Below are positions 1 through 7,337 of a stretch of 46,306 bases of DNA, piece by piece. Source of the DNA: an uncultured Collinsella sp. (GTDB taxonomy: Bacteria; Actinomycetota; Coriobacteriia; Coriobacteriales; Coriobacteriaceae); NCBI GenBank assembly GCA_900756765.1, contig CAAELE010000036.1:1-46306 (forward strand). Direction: 5' to 3'. The translations under genes were made by a program, and so were the position numbers. Under the pieces are notes generated by a model. The model worked only from the letters and a program-made list of their open reading frames with translations. It was not told the DNA's origin and searched no databases. The stretch's first letter is position 1, and the number at the start of each line of letters is the position of its first letter.

Positions 1-45
1 GACGCCCCCGCGCGGACGACGGAGTGGTTGACGATGACGGGCGGG

Positions 46-507
46 CTAGCCATCGGCGCGCTCGCGCGCGTGGAGCTTCACCTCGTCGATTCGGCCGAGG
101 CCGGCGCGGCTGAGCTCGCCGGCCTGCGCGAGGTAGTTCTTCCAGATGTCCGCGACGGGGACGTCGTCGAGCGAGGCGTAGGAGGCCTTGAGGATGTCGG
201 CCGACATGAGGCCGGCCATGATGGCGGCGGTCATAGGGCGCGAGAGGACCGCGGCGATGCGGTCCTCGGTGGCGTCGAGCTTGCGCTCGATGTCGAGTGC
301 GGCGACGTCCATCCGCGCGTCGACGACGCCGCGGATGAAGCCCGCGACCTCGTTGCCGTAGAGGTCGAGCCCCTCCGCGGCGAGCGCCGAGCGCAGGAGC
401 GAGCGGATCTCGTCGCTGGCGTTGGAGTTGTCGAGCTCCGCCCGCGTCTTGAGGGCGGTGTAGAGCTTGTGGTCGATTTTTACGCTGATGGTTTTGGTTT
501 CGGCCAT
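46..507 (-). CDS. Ribbon-helix-helix-like protein of the integrated element
   Basis: This 153-residue protein is not one I recognise by name. Its first 45 residues look like a ribbon-helix-helix DNA-binding fold: a short strand (KTISVKIDHKLYTAL), then two helices, including the stretch NSNASDEIRSLLRSAL. The remainder is mostly helical with no catalytic motif visible. Proteins of this layout occur on plasmids and integrative elements as transcription repressors or accessory mobilisation proteins, which fits its place behind the integrase and excisionase genes. The start is supported by AGGAG seven bases upstream of the ATG. A strong terminator hairpin separates it from the small gene upstream, so it may have its own promoter or depend on read-through. 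Coding likelihood is high; the exact role is inference. Confidence 0.75.
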   Translation of the reverse strand: MAETKTISVKIDHKLYTALKTRAELDNSNASDEIRSLLRSALAAEGLDLYGNEVAGFIRGVVDARMDVAALDIERKLDATEDRIAAVLSRPMTAAIMAGLMSADILKASYASLDDVPVADIWKNYLAQAGELSRAGLGRIDEVKLHARERADG

Positions 508-523
508 AGGGTCTCCTCATAAA

Positions 524-547
524 ACAGGGGGCCGTTTGGCCCCCTGT
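524..547 (-). terminator. Hairpin terminator downstream of the 52-residue gene
   Basis: A perfect 10-bp stem (ACAGGGGGCC with its complement) and a 4-base loop lie just after the stop codon of the small gene at 553-711. On the minus strand the stem is followed by TTTTA, as in an intrinsic terminator. Confidence 0.7.
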
Positions 548-552
548 GGTGT

Positions 553-711
553 CTATTCGTCTTCCGTGTACGTAATCGGATAGCCTTTTGGCGCTTTAGC
601 TGCCGGCAAGGGCGTATATGCGATGAGCTCGTTTTTGATTCGGACGGCATCGAAATCAATCAGCTCTGCATTTATTTCAATGGGTCCGGCGTTGAATTTG
701 TTAATACCCAT
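553..711 (-). CDS. Small hypothetical protein (52 aa) of the integrated element
   Basis: A short reading frame beginning MGINKFNAGPIEINAELIDF and ending in YTEDE. It is supported by a GGAG Shine-Dalgarno sequence five bases before the ATG, by its position 43 bases after the excisionase stop codon on the same strand, and by a terminator hairpin immediately after its stop. I recognise no family. The sequence is amphipathic with no membrane segment or cysteine pair. It may be co-transcribed with the excisionase and integrase genes. Small acidic proteins in this position on integrative elements are often of unknown function. Confidence 0.6.
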   Translation of the reverse strand: MGINKFNAGPIEINAELIDFDAVRIKNELIAYTPLPAAKAPKGYPITYTEDE

Positions 712-754
712 GTTTGCTCCGAGCTCAGTTGGTCTTAGCCGGCGCTCGCTACAT

Positions 755-961
755 TCAGTTGACGCCGATGTAGCTAAGAACGCTGTCGCGATTGATGCGC
801 CACAGCTTTCCGCACTTCACGGCTTTGAATGTACCGTTCTGGCAGAGCCTGTAGACGGAACGGTCACTGATACCGAGCAGGTGGGCGACAGGCATCGGAT
901 CAACGATGTCTGGCATCGTGCGAAAAGCATCAAGAGTGATGCGTTTGCTCTCAACTTCCAT
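755..961 (-). CDS. xis: Excisionase-like helix-turn-helix protein
   Basis: A 68-residue protein with the pattern of the excisionase/MerR-like winged HTH (helix_turn_helix_17) family. After a short N-terminal extension comes PVAHLLGISDRSVYRLCQNG (recognition helix), then the wing residues K-A-V-K-C-G-K-L-W-R-I and a final helix around NRDSVLSYI. Such proteins bind DNA near the attachment site and steer the integrase towards excision, or act as small regulators of the element. The ATG is preceded by GGAGG at good spacing. The gene lies 174 bp downstream of the integrase gene on the same strand, the usual pairing for an integrative element. Which of the two roles applies cannot be told from sequence. 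Confidence 0.8.
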   Translation of the reverse strand: MEVESKRITLDAFRTMPDIVDPMPVAHLLGISDRSVYRLCQNGTFKAVKCGKLWRINRDSVLSYIGVN

Positions 962-1098
962 TTCGACCTCCTTTCCGTCTGCTGCTGTCTCTTTGAGGTC
1001 TAGTCTGGAGCGTCTTGGGCGACGGATTCAAAAACGTGGTCATGGCGGACGATACGGACCCGATGGACTGAAATGGCTTACTACGGAAAGGCATAGGA

Positions 1099-1125
1099 AA
1101 GGCCACGATGCGGTATCGCGGCCTT
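1099..1125 (-). terminator. Possible terminator after the integrase gene
   Basis: An imperfect hairpin (AAGGCC arms extended by CGAT/ATCG) lies 11 bases beyond the integrase stop codon. On the minus strand it is followed by only three T residues, so it is a weak candidate. Confidence 0.35.
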
Positions 1126-1135
1126 CGATTGGGTC

Positions 1136-2362
1136 CTATCCAGCTTTTGGATACTGTGAGGCGCTCTTATAAAGGCGTCCTAGGGCGTCCATTGCCGATG
1201 CAGTTGCCTTCGGGTCGGCGCTGGCGTATTTATCTAGGGTCATGGAGGCTTTGGAGTGACCCATCAGGCTTGCGAGCGTTCTTGGGTCTACGCCGTTGGC
1301 GACAGCGTATGTTGCGAAGCTGTGCCTTAGGTCATGGAAGGTCACCGTGTTCCTATTTAATACTCCATGAAGATTTAGCGCCTTGGAGAGCGCACGCCAC
1401 GCGTCATTGACCCTAGGCGGCTTGAGGAACGAGCCGTCGGGAAAGCCCAGCACGAATAGCTCCCCTCTGAATTCAATTCCAAGCCTGGCGCATTCTTCTT
1501 CCATGTTTCGCTTGCGCGCGGCTAGGTCGTGCATGAGGTCCTCCGGACAATTCGGAATCGTCCGTCTGCTGCTGACGCTTTTAGGGCCTTTGATGTAGAA
1601 CTCGGTGTCGGTATGTCCGATTGCGGCTTCAACACGAATTGAGGAATGGGAAAAGTCGACACATTTCCACTTCAGGGCGCATAGTTCGCCTCGACGGAGT
1701 CCTGTATACAGGGCGATTTTCGCAGCTAGAATTGCCGGGACATCTATGGATGCATTGAGGGTGTTTAGGACGCGGGCCCTTTCCCTGTCGGTAAGTGAAT
1801 TCGGACGTCCGTAGTCGGCATCCTCGTTCTTAGGAACCTTTGCCCATGCGGCTACATTTTCAGATACTAGCTTTTTCCTCAGTCCGTACTTCAATGAGCC
1901 CCGCAGCAGCCTAAGGGAATTGCATGCAGTTGATCTCGCGTGCTTCTTCGCCATTACGTTGACCCATTCCTGAACGTCTTCTTCAGTTAGGTCCTCTAGG
2001 GGGATGCTGCCAATATATGGTTCGATGTTTCGGCGGAGCATGCCTGAATAGCCGGTTGCGGTGGAGCGTGCGATGTCGGCGCACTCCATTGTTATATAGC
2101 TAGACACTAGTTCGGCAACTGATATCGAATCTGCTGGCTTCATCGCCTCGGTTTCCGCTTCCGCATTCAGGTGAGCACGGATTGCCTCGGCTTCCACCAT
2201 GGCGGCATCACGATGCTTATGGCTTCGACCCTTATCGCGGCCTCGATGCTCAAGAAGTTGGGTCTTCTTGCGCCAGACGCCGTCCTCGAAGTAGGGGAAT
2301 TGTGCGCGCCAGCGGTCGTTCATGTACTTATATATAGATGAAGTAGCGTATTTCTCTTCCAT
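1136..2362 (-). CDS. int: Tyrosine-family site-specific integrase
   Basis: A 408-residue phage/ICE-type tyrosine recombinase. Three regions are visible: an N-terminal arm-binding region (about 1-75), a SAM-like core-binding domain (about 80-175) and the catalytic domain. The catalytic set is complete: R223 in TGLRRGE, a probable K261, H343 and R346 in HDLRH, H369 in LMGHS and nucleophile Y379 in LDKYA. It should integrate and excise the element at the attachment site 155 bp upstream. I chose the ATG at 2362 because GGAGGA lies four bases before it; an in-frame GTG seven codons earlier has no such signal. Three TGTGCAAT repeats at one-helical-turn spacing lie just upstream of the gene. The recombinase appears intact. 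Confidence 0.95.
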   Translation of the reverse strand: MEEKYATSSIYKYMNDRWRAQFPYFEDGVWRKKTQLLEHRGRDKGRSHKHRDAAMVEAEAIRAHLNAEAETEAMKPADSISVAELVSSYITMECADIARSTATGYSGMLRRNIEPYIGSIPLEDLTEEDVQEWVNVMAKKHARSTACNSLRLLRGSLKYGLRKKLVSENVAAWAKVPKNEDADYGRPNSLTDRERARVLNTLNASIDVPAILAAKIALYTGLRRGELCALKWKCVDFSHSSIRVEAAIGHTDTEFYIKGPKSVSSRRTIPNCPEDLMHDLAARKRNMEEECARLGIEFRGELFVLGFPDGSFLKPPRVNDAWRALSKALNLHGVLNRNTVTFHDLRHSFATYAVANGVDPRTLASLMGHSKASMTLDKYASADPKATASAMDALGRLYKSASQYPKAG

Positions 2363-2371
2363 TGTTCCTCC

Positions 2372-2403
2372 GTGTGCAATCACGTGTGCAATGACTGTGC
2401 AAT
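2372..2403. repeat. Three TGTGCAAT repeats between int and att
   Basis: TGTGCAAT occurs at 2373-2380, 2385-2392 and 2396-2403, spaced 12 and 11 bases, about one helical turn. They lie between the integrase start and the attachment site, where integrase arm sites or excisionase sites are usually found. This role is inferred from position and spacing only. Confidence 0.45.
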
Positions 2404-2516
2404 TTGACTGTTTCGGAGACGTCTCAAGTGAGACTATAGGCGGAAAATGAAAGAAAAACGCGAGGTCACGGTCGGTATAGTCGCAGATGAACGTTAATAA
2501 ACGATAAGGACACCGA

Positions 2517-2559
2517 TGTAATCAGTGGGTTGCGGGTTCGATTCCTGTCACTGGCTCCA
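2517..2559 (+). other. att: Attachment site: 3' part of a tRNA gene (probably tRNA-Thr(TGT))
   Basis: The sequence runs from TGTAATCAG (anticodon loop and 3' anticodon stem) through a T-arm with GGTTCGATTCC to an acceptor strand CACTGGC, discriminator T and CCA. The 5' half of a tRNA is missing and the upstream sequence does not pair, so this is a remnant, not a gene. Integrative elements commonly recombine into the 3' end of tRNA genes and leave such a copy at the far end. The intact tRNA should lie at the other end of the element, left of this window. Thr is inferred from TGT in the anticodon position. Confidence 0.75.
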
Positions 2560-2568
2560 TGAGAGTTT

Positions 2569-2606
2569 CGGGCTCTGTCTCTATATGGGACAGAGCCCGT
2601 TTCTAT
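2569..2606 (+). terminator. tRNA terminator hairpin of the host chromosome
   Basis: A perfect 11-bp stem (CGGGCTCTGTC and its complement, 9-base loop) is followed by TTTCTATTT, directly after the tRNA remnant. It is probably the original terminator of the tRNA gene into which the element inserted. Confidence 0.7.
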
Positions 2607-2649
2607 TTAGGTGGTGCGCCATCGGGTTAGCGCCCATCCCGTTTTTGGT

Positions 2650-2807
2650 TTGTCTCGTCCTCCAGTTTGTCTAAATCTGTAACACCAAGACCGATATTCG
2701 GCATCTAACTGTTACAGATTGAGATGAAACTTAGGGTGTTTTAGGAATATCTTGATCTGTAACATGTAGAAGCGGAATAGGCCTCTTGCTGTTACAGATC
2801 GAGACAA
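2650..2807. repeat. Paired ATCTGTAAC palindromes in a gene-free stretch
   Basis: Two 47-base palindromes, 2674-2720 and 2754-2800, each have 10-bp arms (AATCTGTAAC or GATCTGTAAC with their complements) around a 27-base centre. An outer inverted pair TTGTCTCG/CGAGACAA at 2650-2657 and 2800-2807 brackets both. All four arms look like copies of one longer sequence. The stretch from 2607 to 3092 holds no convincing gene: only these repeats, the GAGCGTGGAT repeats and a terminator. Confidence 0.75.
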
Positions 2808-2833
2808 GGGCGGGCGCGGATCTGGATGTCCTG

Positions 2834-2901
2834 CTCGAGCGTGGATTTCTGGATACGCGAGCGAAGAAAATCTCCCGACCGGAGAACGAGCGTGGATAAT
2901 T
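2834..2901. repeat. Dispersed GAGCGTGGAT intergenic repeat, copy 1
   Basis: CGAGCGTGGAT occurs at about 2834 and again near 2887. The stretch starting TCTCCCGACCGGAGAA matches 26 of 30 bases of the sequence at 6921-6950. It is a member of the same repeat family as the large hairpin at 6921-7031. Confidence 0.65.
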
Positions 2902-2956
2902 AACTTGGATAGGGAGCTAAGGTAAACACCGATTGTCTATCGACGGCTTTAGAAAC

Positions 2957-2991
2957 AACGACCCCGATTTCATTGTGGAATCGGGGTCGTT
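2957..2991 (-). terminator. Terminator of the beta-glucoside operon
   Basis: A perfect 13-bp stem (AACGACCCCGATT and its complement, 9-base loop) about 100 bp after the PTS gene stop. On the minus strand it is followed by GTTTCT. It could work in either direction. Confidence 0.7.
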
Positions 2992-3092
2992 TGTGCCTCA
3001 GGAATCCGAATGGATTAATCGAGCTCCTAAGGAACTTCTTGGGTTCTTGCTAATGGTCTGCCGAGGATGTCCCCAATGCAAACAGCGGGCAT

Positions 3093-4493
3093 CTACTCAA
3101 TATAGCTGGGGTTCTTCTTGATGATCACGCGTGCAGCGATGAAGGAGACGACGATGGCGATGATGGCGACAACGCATGCCAGCACGAAGTTACCCATGGA
3201 CCCATCGGGAGCGATAAAGATGAGTGCCGAAAGAAGGCCGGGGCATGCTCCCGCAACATACTCTTTCAGAACAAAGATGCCTGCAGGGAGTCCAGCGCAG
3301 AGCGCGCCGATTGCCGTGCCGACAAGCAGGCGGGGACGCTCGATGAGGCAACCGTAGAACGCGGGCTCGGTTACGCCACAGAGTGCGGTGACGGCAACCG
3401 TGGTGACCATACCCCTCTTCTCTTTGTTTCCCTTCATGGCAGTTGCCAGGGCGAGGCTCGTGCCGCCAATGCAGAGGTTCGAGATGAATCCAAAGATAAT
3501 GGGTGCCCAACCGAGCTGCGCCAGGCTCGTAACTTCGATTGCGATGTAAGCCTTATCGAGACCGAGCATGACGAAATAGGGGTTAAGGGCTGCCAGGATC
3601 GGAGTAGCGATAAATGCCACGTTGTCCATAAGCCACGTGACGGCATCGCTCAGCGCGTAGCCCATCATGCTGCCGGCGGGGCCAAGGATAATAAGCTCGA
3701 CGGGCACGACGATGATCATGGTGAGCAGCGGCTTCAAGAACAGTTTGGTAACGTCGGGAATGATCTTCTGAAGGCCGCGGTCGACAAAGTACATGAATAC
3801 AACGCCCAGTACGATGGGCACTACCGTACTCGAATAGTCGTTCGTCGGGATGGGAATACCAAGAAAGTCGAGACCCTCGGCACCGCTAATGGACGAGCTG
3901 ATCATGATCGCGCCCAGCAATGCGCCCATGATGGGCTGCATCTTCATGACGGCCGCGAGCTGATAACCAAGATAAACGGGTAAGAAGCTAAACGAAGCGC
4001 TAAAGATCGCCAACAGGACCTGGGCGGTTCCGCTATCGGTGCTCAATCCGCAATAATTGACCAGGAGATTCTTGATCGAAAGAATGAGTCCGCCAACGAT
4101 GAGCGCCGGGACGATGGGCATGAATACCTGTGCAGAGACGTTCCCGAATTTCTCAATCAAGCCCATGGCGGTGTTACCGCTTTTAATGCCTTCTGCAAGG
4201 TCTTTGGCGGTTTGGGCATCGTCGGCAACCGTGCCACCGCCGACTTCGATTCCCGCGAAGTCGAGGAAGTCGTTGTAAGCCTCGGTGACGTTGGGGCCGA
4301 TGATCACCTGAAGCTGGCCACCGCTGACTACTGCCCCGAGCGCCTGATCGGCCGATTTGGCGAGCTGGAGATCGATGATCGAGGTGTCTCGTGCGTCGAT
4401 GCGAAGGCGCGTCGCACAATGAGTTACCGATGTAATGTTCTCTTTGCCGCCAACAGCCTTTAGGACTGTTTCGGACATTGCCTGATATTTCAT
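3093..4493 (-). CDS. PTS beta-glucoside-type transporter, EIIBC components
   Basis: A 466-residue phosphotransferase permease of the glucose/beta-glucoside superfamily. Residues 1-85 form the EIIB domain with phosphorylated Cys26 in SVTHCATRLR. From about residue 110 an EIIC membrane domain follows with many hydrophobic segments and the substrate-site motif GVTEPAFYG. No EIIA domain follows: the protein stops after the last membrane helix with KKNPSYIE. It should import a beta-glucoside and phosphorylate it at C6, using EIIA from another protein; the stand-alone EIIA at 23286-23849 is a candidate. The start has AGGAG overlapping the stop of the glycosidase gene ten bases upstream, which indicates one transcript and translational coupling. 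The sugar itself cannot be read from sequence. Confidence 0.9.
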   Translation of the reverse strand: MKYQAMSETVLKAVGGKENITSVTHCATRLRIDARDTSIIDLQLAKSADQALGAVVSGGQLQVIIGPNVTEAYNDFLDFAGIEVGGGTVADDAQTAKDLAEGIKSGNTAMGLIEKFGNVSAQVFMPIVPALIVGGLILSIKNLLVNYCGLSTDSGTAQVLLAIFSASFSFLPVYLGYQLAAVMKMQPIMGALLGAIMISSSISGAEGLDFLGIPIPTNDYSSTVVPIVLGVVFMYFVDRGLQKIIPDVTKLFLKPLLTMIIVVPVELIILGPAGSMMGYALSDAVTWLMDNVAFIATPILAALNPYFVMLGLDKAYIAIEVTSLAQLGWAPIIFGFISNLCIGGTSLALATAMKGNKEKRGMVTTVAVTALCGVTEPAFYGCLIERPRLLVGTAIGALCAGLPAGIFVLKEYVAGACPGLLSALIFIAPDGSMGNFVLACVVAIIAIVVSFIAARVIIKKNPSYIE

Positions 4494-4502
4494 CTCTTTC
4501 TC

Positions 4503-5921
4503 CTAACCTTCCTGCTCCTGATACTTCGAGATAAGGTCTCGGTACCAATACCAGCTCTTTTTGGGGGTGCGCTCCAGATTGTTCTCGAAGTCGATATGGA
4601 CAAGTCCGTATCGTTTTTCGTAGCCGTTGATCCAGCTATACAGATCCATCGTCGACCAGAGGTAGTAGCCCTCAACGCGCGCGCCGTCGCGCTTAGCCCT
4701 CATCATGTGCTCGATGAACTGGCCCAGAAGCTCGATGCGGTCATCATCGTGGATCATTCCGTCTGCGTCTGGTTGCTCATAGGCGCCATGTCCGTTTTCC
4801 GTAATAAAGATGCGGGGCGCGTCATAGCGCTCGTGGACATCCATGATGGTTGAATACATGCAACCTGGGAGTATTTCGCGGCCCCATTTATTGCGGGGAA
4901 CATTGCTGTCGCGGGCGCTTTCAAACAAGGGCGCAATGCATTTTCCTTCGACCTTTTTGCTCGAACCGCCCTTATTGTTCGCCGAAACGGCAAGCTCTCC
5001 ACCGTGCCAGTCGGTTACATACTCTCGGCAATACACGTTGAGTCCAATAAAATCGACTTTACCGTCTCTGAATTCTTCTACGTCATTTGGGGATCGATAG
5101 AGCGAGACGCCAAGTTTTTCAAGGATTTCGTCCATTTCTGGCGGCAGTTGACCCTGAAGCGCTGGTGCCAGAATCATGCGATTGGCGAAAAAGTCTGCGT
5201 ATCGAAATACGTCATCAGGGTGCTCGGTTGCCGGGTCGAGTTCGACAACGCCGCCATCGTGGACGGCGCCGATGATGCCGTCGTAGCCCATTTGACGATA
5301 TGTTCGGACTGCGAGTGCGCTCGCGCGCATCAGGTTGTACTGAAACTGCATGTACGACTGAACGTCGAGCGATCGATTGGGGGGATAGTTGCCCAACATG
5401 TTTACGCAGTAGCTGTAGAAATGCGGCTCGTTAACGGTAGCCCAGATTTTGACGCGGTCTCCAAAGCGCTCAAAGCAAATCTTGGCGTATTTGCAGAACC
5501 ACTCTGCCATGTCGTTGTTCAGCCATCCGCCTTTGCAAGCAAGCGTGAATGGTAGATCGTAATGGAACAGCGTAACGTTGGGCTCTATGCCATTTTCGAG
5601 GCAACAATCAATGACCCGATTATAAAAATCGATACCCTCTTCATTCACTTCGCCGATACCCGTGGGGATGATTCGACTCCATGAAAGAGAGAAGCGATAA
5701 GTGTTTTGTCCGCCTTCTTTCATCATGCGGATATCTTCTTCATAGCGATGGTAGAAGTCGCAAGATACATCACCGTCAACATGGTTGATGTTCTTATTGC
5801 TTGTGTGGCTAAAGAAATCCCACTCGCCAAGGCCTTTGCCGTCTTCGTTCCAGGCACCCTCGCACTGATAAGACGCCGTGGCGGAACCCCAGAGAAACGG
5901 CATGTTGTTCACGTTGTCCAT
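4503..5921 (-). CDS. Glycoside hydrolase family 1 (6-phospho-beta-glucosidase type)
   Basis: A 472-residue family 1 glycosidase of normal length. The acid/base glutamate is E165 in ATVNEPH and the nucleophile is E375 in FITENGHG. The N-terminal substrate motif FLWGSATASYQCEGAW and the C-terminal WSTMDLYSWINGYEKRYG are typical. It has no signal peptide, so it acts in the cytoplasm. As the first gene of an operon with a PTS EIIBC it most likely hydrolyses the phosphorylated sugar that the transporter delivers, giving glucose 6-phosphate and an aglycone or glucose. I chose the ATG at 5921 because AAGGGG lies six bases before it; ATG codons at 5939 and 5936 lack a ribosome site. Phospho- rather than free-glucoside use is inferred from the neighbour. 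Confidence 0.93.
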   Translation of the reverse strand: MDNVNNMPFLWGSATASYQCEGAWNEDGKGLGEWDFFSHTSNKNINHVDGDVSCDFYHRYEEDIRMMKEGGQNTYRFSLSWSRIIPTGIGEVNEEGIDFYNRVIDCCLENGIEPNVTLFHYDLPFTLACKGGWLNNDMAEWFCKYAKICFERFGDRVKIWATVNEPHFYSYCVNMLGNYPPNRSLDVQSYMQFQYNLMRASALAVRTYRQMGYDGIIGAVHDGGVVELDPATEHPDDVFRYADFFANRMILAPALQGQLPPEMDEILEKLGVSLYRSPNDVEEFRDGKVDFIGLNVYCREYVTDWHGGELAVSANNKGGSSKKVEGKCIAPLFESARDSNVPRNKWGREILPGCMYSTIMDVHERYDAPRIFITENGHGAYEQPDADGMIHDDDRIELLGQFIEHMMRAKRDGARVEGYYLWSTMDLYSWINGYEKRYGLVHIDFENNLERTPKKSWYWYRDLISKYQEQEG

Positions 5922-5992
5922 GAATCCCCTTTCCATCATTCAACACGGTGGATACGTGTGGCGGAATTACGATTAAGATGACGTCAACTGAT

Positions 5993-6030
5993 TTGAATCA
6001 TAGGAGAACGACCAAAGCTGTTTGATTCAA
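5993..6030. promoter_or_regulatory. Inverted repeat in the divergent bgl/rpiR promoter region
   Basis: TTGAATCA at 5993-6000 is mirrored by TGATTCAA at 6023-6030, 22 bases apart, in the space between the divergent glycosidase and RpiR-family genes. This is a plausible operator for the neighbouring regulator; no binding data support it. Confidence 0.45.
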
Positions 6031-6072
6031 TAAATGAACCATGATTTCGAGGAGAGCGGAAAGAGGGATCAC

Positions 6073-6906
6073 GTGAATATCAATGACTTCGATGTGCTCA
6101 ATCGCATTAGCTCAATCATCAACAGCGAGTTTGGGTCAAACGATGCCGCCATCGCTCGATATCTCATCGCTCACATTAGGCGTTCGAGCGAAATCAATGT
6201 TGCCGCAATAACCCGCGATGCATTCGTGACCCGTTCCGCTGTTCGTCGTTTCTGCAATCGATTGGGCTACCAGTCTCTTAGCGATTTGAAAGAATCATTT
6301 ACTCAATCAGTCTTTCCAAGCGACTTAAGCCATCGAGAGGAGGAATTTGGCTACGAGGAGTACAGGGCAGAGCTCGACGTTCGCATGATCGAGATGTTCG
6401 CTGAGGTTGAAAGCGGCGTGTCCGATATCGCTATTAAGCACCTTGCCGACGAAATTGATGGCCATAAAAACGTTGAAATCTGGTGCACCAATAATGTGAG
6501 CGCCAATCTCGTACGATTTCAGCAGGAAATGTTTTATGCGGGCAAGATAGTTCGCATAGTTGCTGGGGCTAACGTCGCGGAATTGAAAAACATGGGAGAC
6601 GTTTCGCAGTCATTGATAATTCTCGTATCGGTCTCCGGGCTATTTGCGTCACAGGCACGTGAGTATCTTGATTGCCGTTCGGGCAGGAAGATTCTAATTA
6701 CTGCGTTTAGCAACGATGACAAATCGAGGTCTTTTGACCGTGTATATCGTCTTGGTAATGCGGGAAACGGAATTGACCGACTAGGCGTTTATTCGAAATA
6801 TGCCATGACTTATTTCTTCGACTTGCTATCGTCGTGTTACTTGAGTCGCTACCCCTGCACCAAGGGGGAGCCGCTCTATGGGTCTACTTTGGCCTGGCCC
6901 GAGTAG
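6073..6906 (+). CDS. RpiR/MurR-family transcriptional regulator
   Basis: A 277-residue regulator. The N-terminal 75 residues form the RpiR helix-turn-helix (AAITRDAFVTRSAVRRFCNR then LGYQSLSDLKESF). Residues from about 110 on form a sugar isomerase (SIS) domain with strands such as NVEIWCTNN and SLIILVSVSG. Family members bind a phosphosugar through the SIS domain and control sugar operons. It is transcribed away from the glycosidase/PTS operon, so it very likely controls that operon, with the inverted repeat at 5993-6030 as a candidate operator. I chose the GTG at 6073 because GAGGG precedes it at good spacing; an in-frame ATG at 6034 would add 13 residues but has no ribosome site. Confidence 0.88.
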   Translation: MNINDFDVLNRISSIINSEFGSNDAAIARYLIAHIRRSSEINVAAITRDAFVTRSAVRRFCNRLGYQSLSDLKESFTQSVFPSDLSHREEEFGYEEYRAELDVRMIEMFAEVESGVSDIAIKHLADEIDGHKNVEIWCTNNVSANLVRFQQEMFYAGKIVRIVAGANVAELKNMGDVSQSLIILVSVSGLFASQAREYLDCRSGRKILITAFSNDDKSRSFDRVYRLGNAGNGIDRLGVYSKYAMTYFFDLLSSCYLSRYPCTKGEPLYGSTLAWPE

Positions 6907-6920
6907 TTCGGCTCTATAGT

Positions 6921-7031
6921 TCTCCCGCCTAGAGAATGAGCGTGGATAATCTGCCACTTTGGCCTCAGAAACGCGCCAAAAGTGGGAGATTATCCACGCT
7001 CGATGTCAAACGGGAGAAAATCCACGCTCGA
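6921..7031. repeat. Large GAGCGTGGAT compound hairpin, copy 2
   Basis: Arms 6938-6963 and 6975-7001 pair over 26 bases with one mismatch and one bulge, beginning GAGCGTGGATAATCT. An outer pair CTCCCG/CGGGAG at 6922-6927 and 7011-7016 encloses it, and another inverted GAGCGTGGATTTT copy follows to 7031. The rest of the gene-free stretch to 7,337 contains the tRNA promoter at 7246-7275 and nothing else I can name. Confidence 0.75.
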
Positions 7032-7245
7032 TTGTGCCGGTGAAGGCCGATCACGACCTATGTAATAAGCGCAAGGGATCCGTTATCGAGGGTCGAGACT
7101 GCAGCCATACTCCATCACGCGAAAGTGTGCCCTTGGGAAATGACGCCGGCATTGCCAAATTCATCACTCCACATAATCAAACTCAACAAAACCGCAGGTC
7201 ACGGCTATATAGATACGCCCGGAACCGTGTATCTAGAGGTTTTCG

Positions 7246-7275
7246 TTGACAGCCCCCAAGGTTGCATCGTATTAT
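7246..7275 (+). promoter_or_regulatory. Promoter of the tRNA-tuf unit
   Basis: A -35 TTGACA (7246-7251) and -10 TATTAT (7270-7275) are separated by 18 bases, about 60 bp before tRNA-Tyr. The -35 is embedded in GAGGTTTTCGTTGACAGC, which recurs with one change ahead of rpmG. Confidence 0.7.
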
Positions 7276-7337
7276 CTTTTTCGTTCGCGGGGGCGGCGGT
7301 CCAAAAGACCTAAGGACCTGCGGATACTTGAACGATT

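Noticed and set aside
2515..2559. Functional tRNA gene next to int
   Set aside because: The 5' half is absent; only the part from the anticodon loop to CCA is present.
2650..2807. CRISPR array
   Set aside because: The repeats are four arms in alternating orientation, not direct repeats with unique spacers, and no cas gene is near.
2933..3121. 62-codon open frame near the PTS gene end
   Set aside because: It runs through the operon terminator hairpin and overlaps the PTS stop; no ribosome site.
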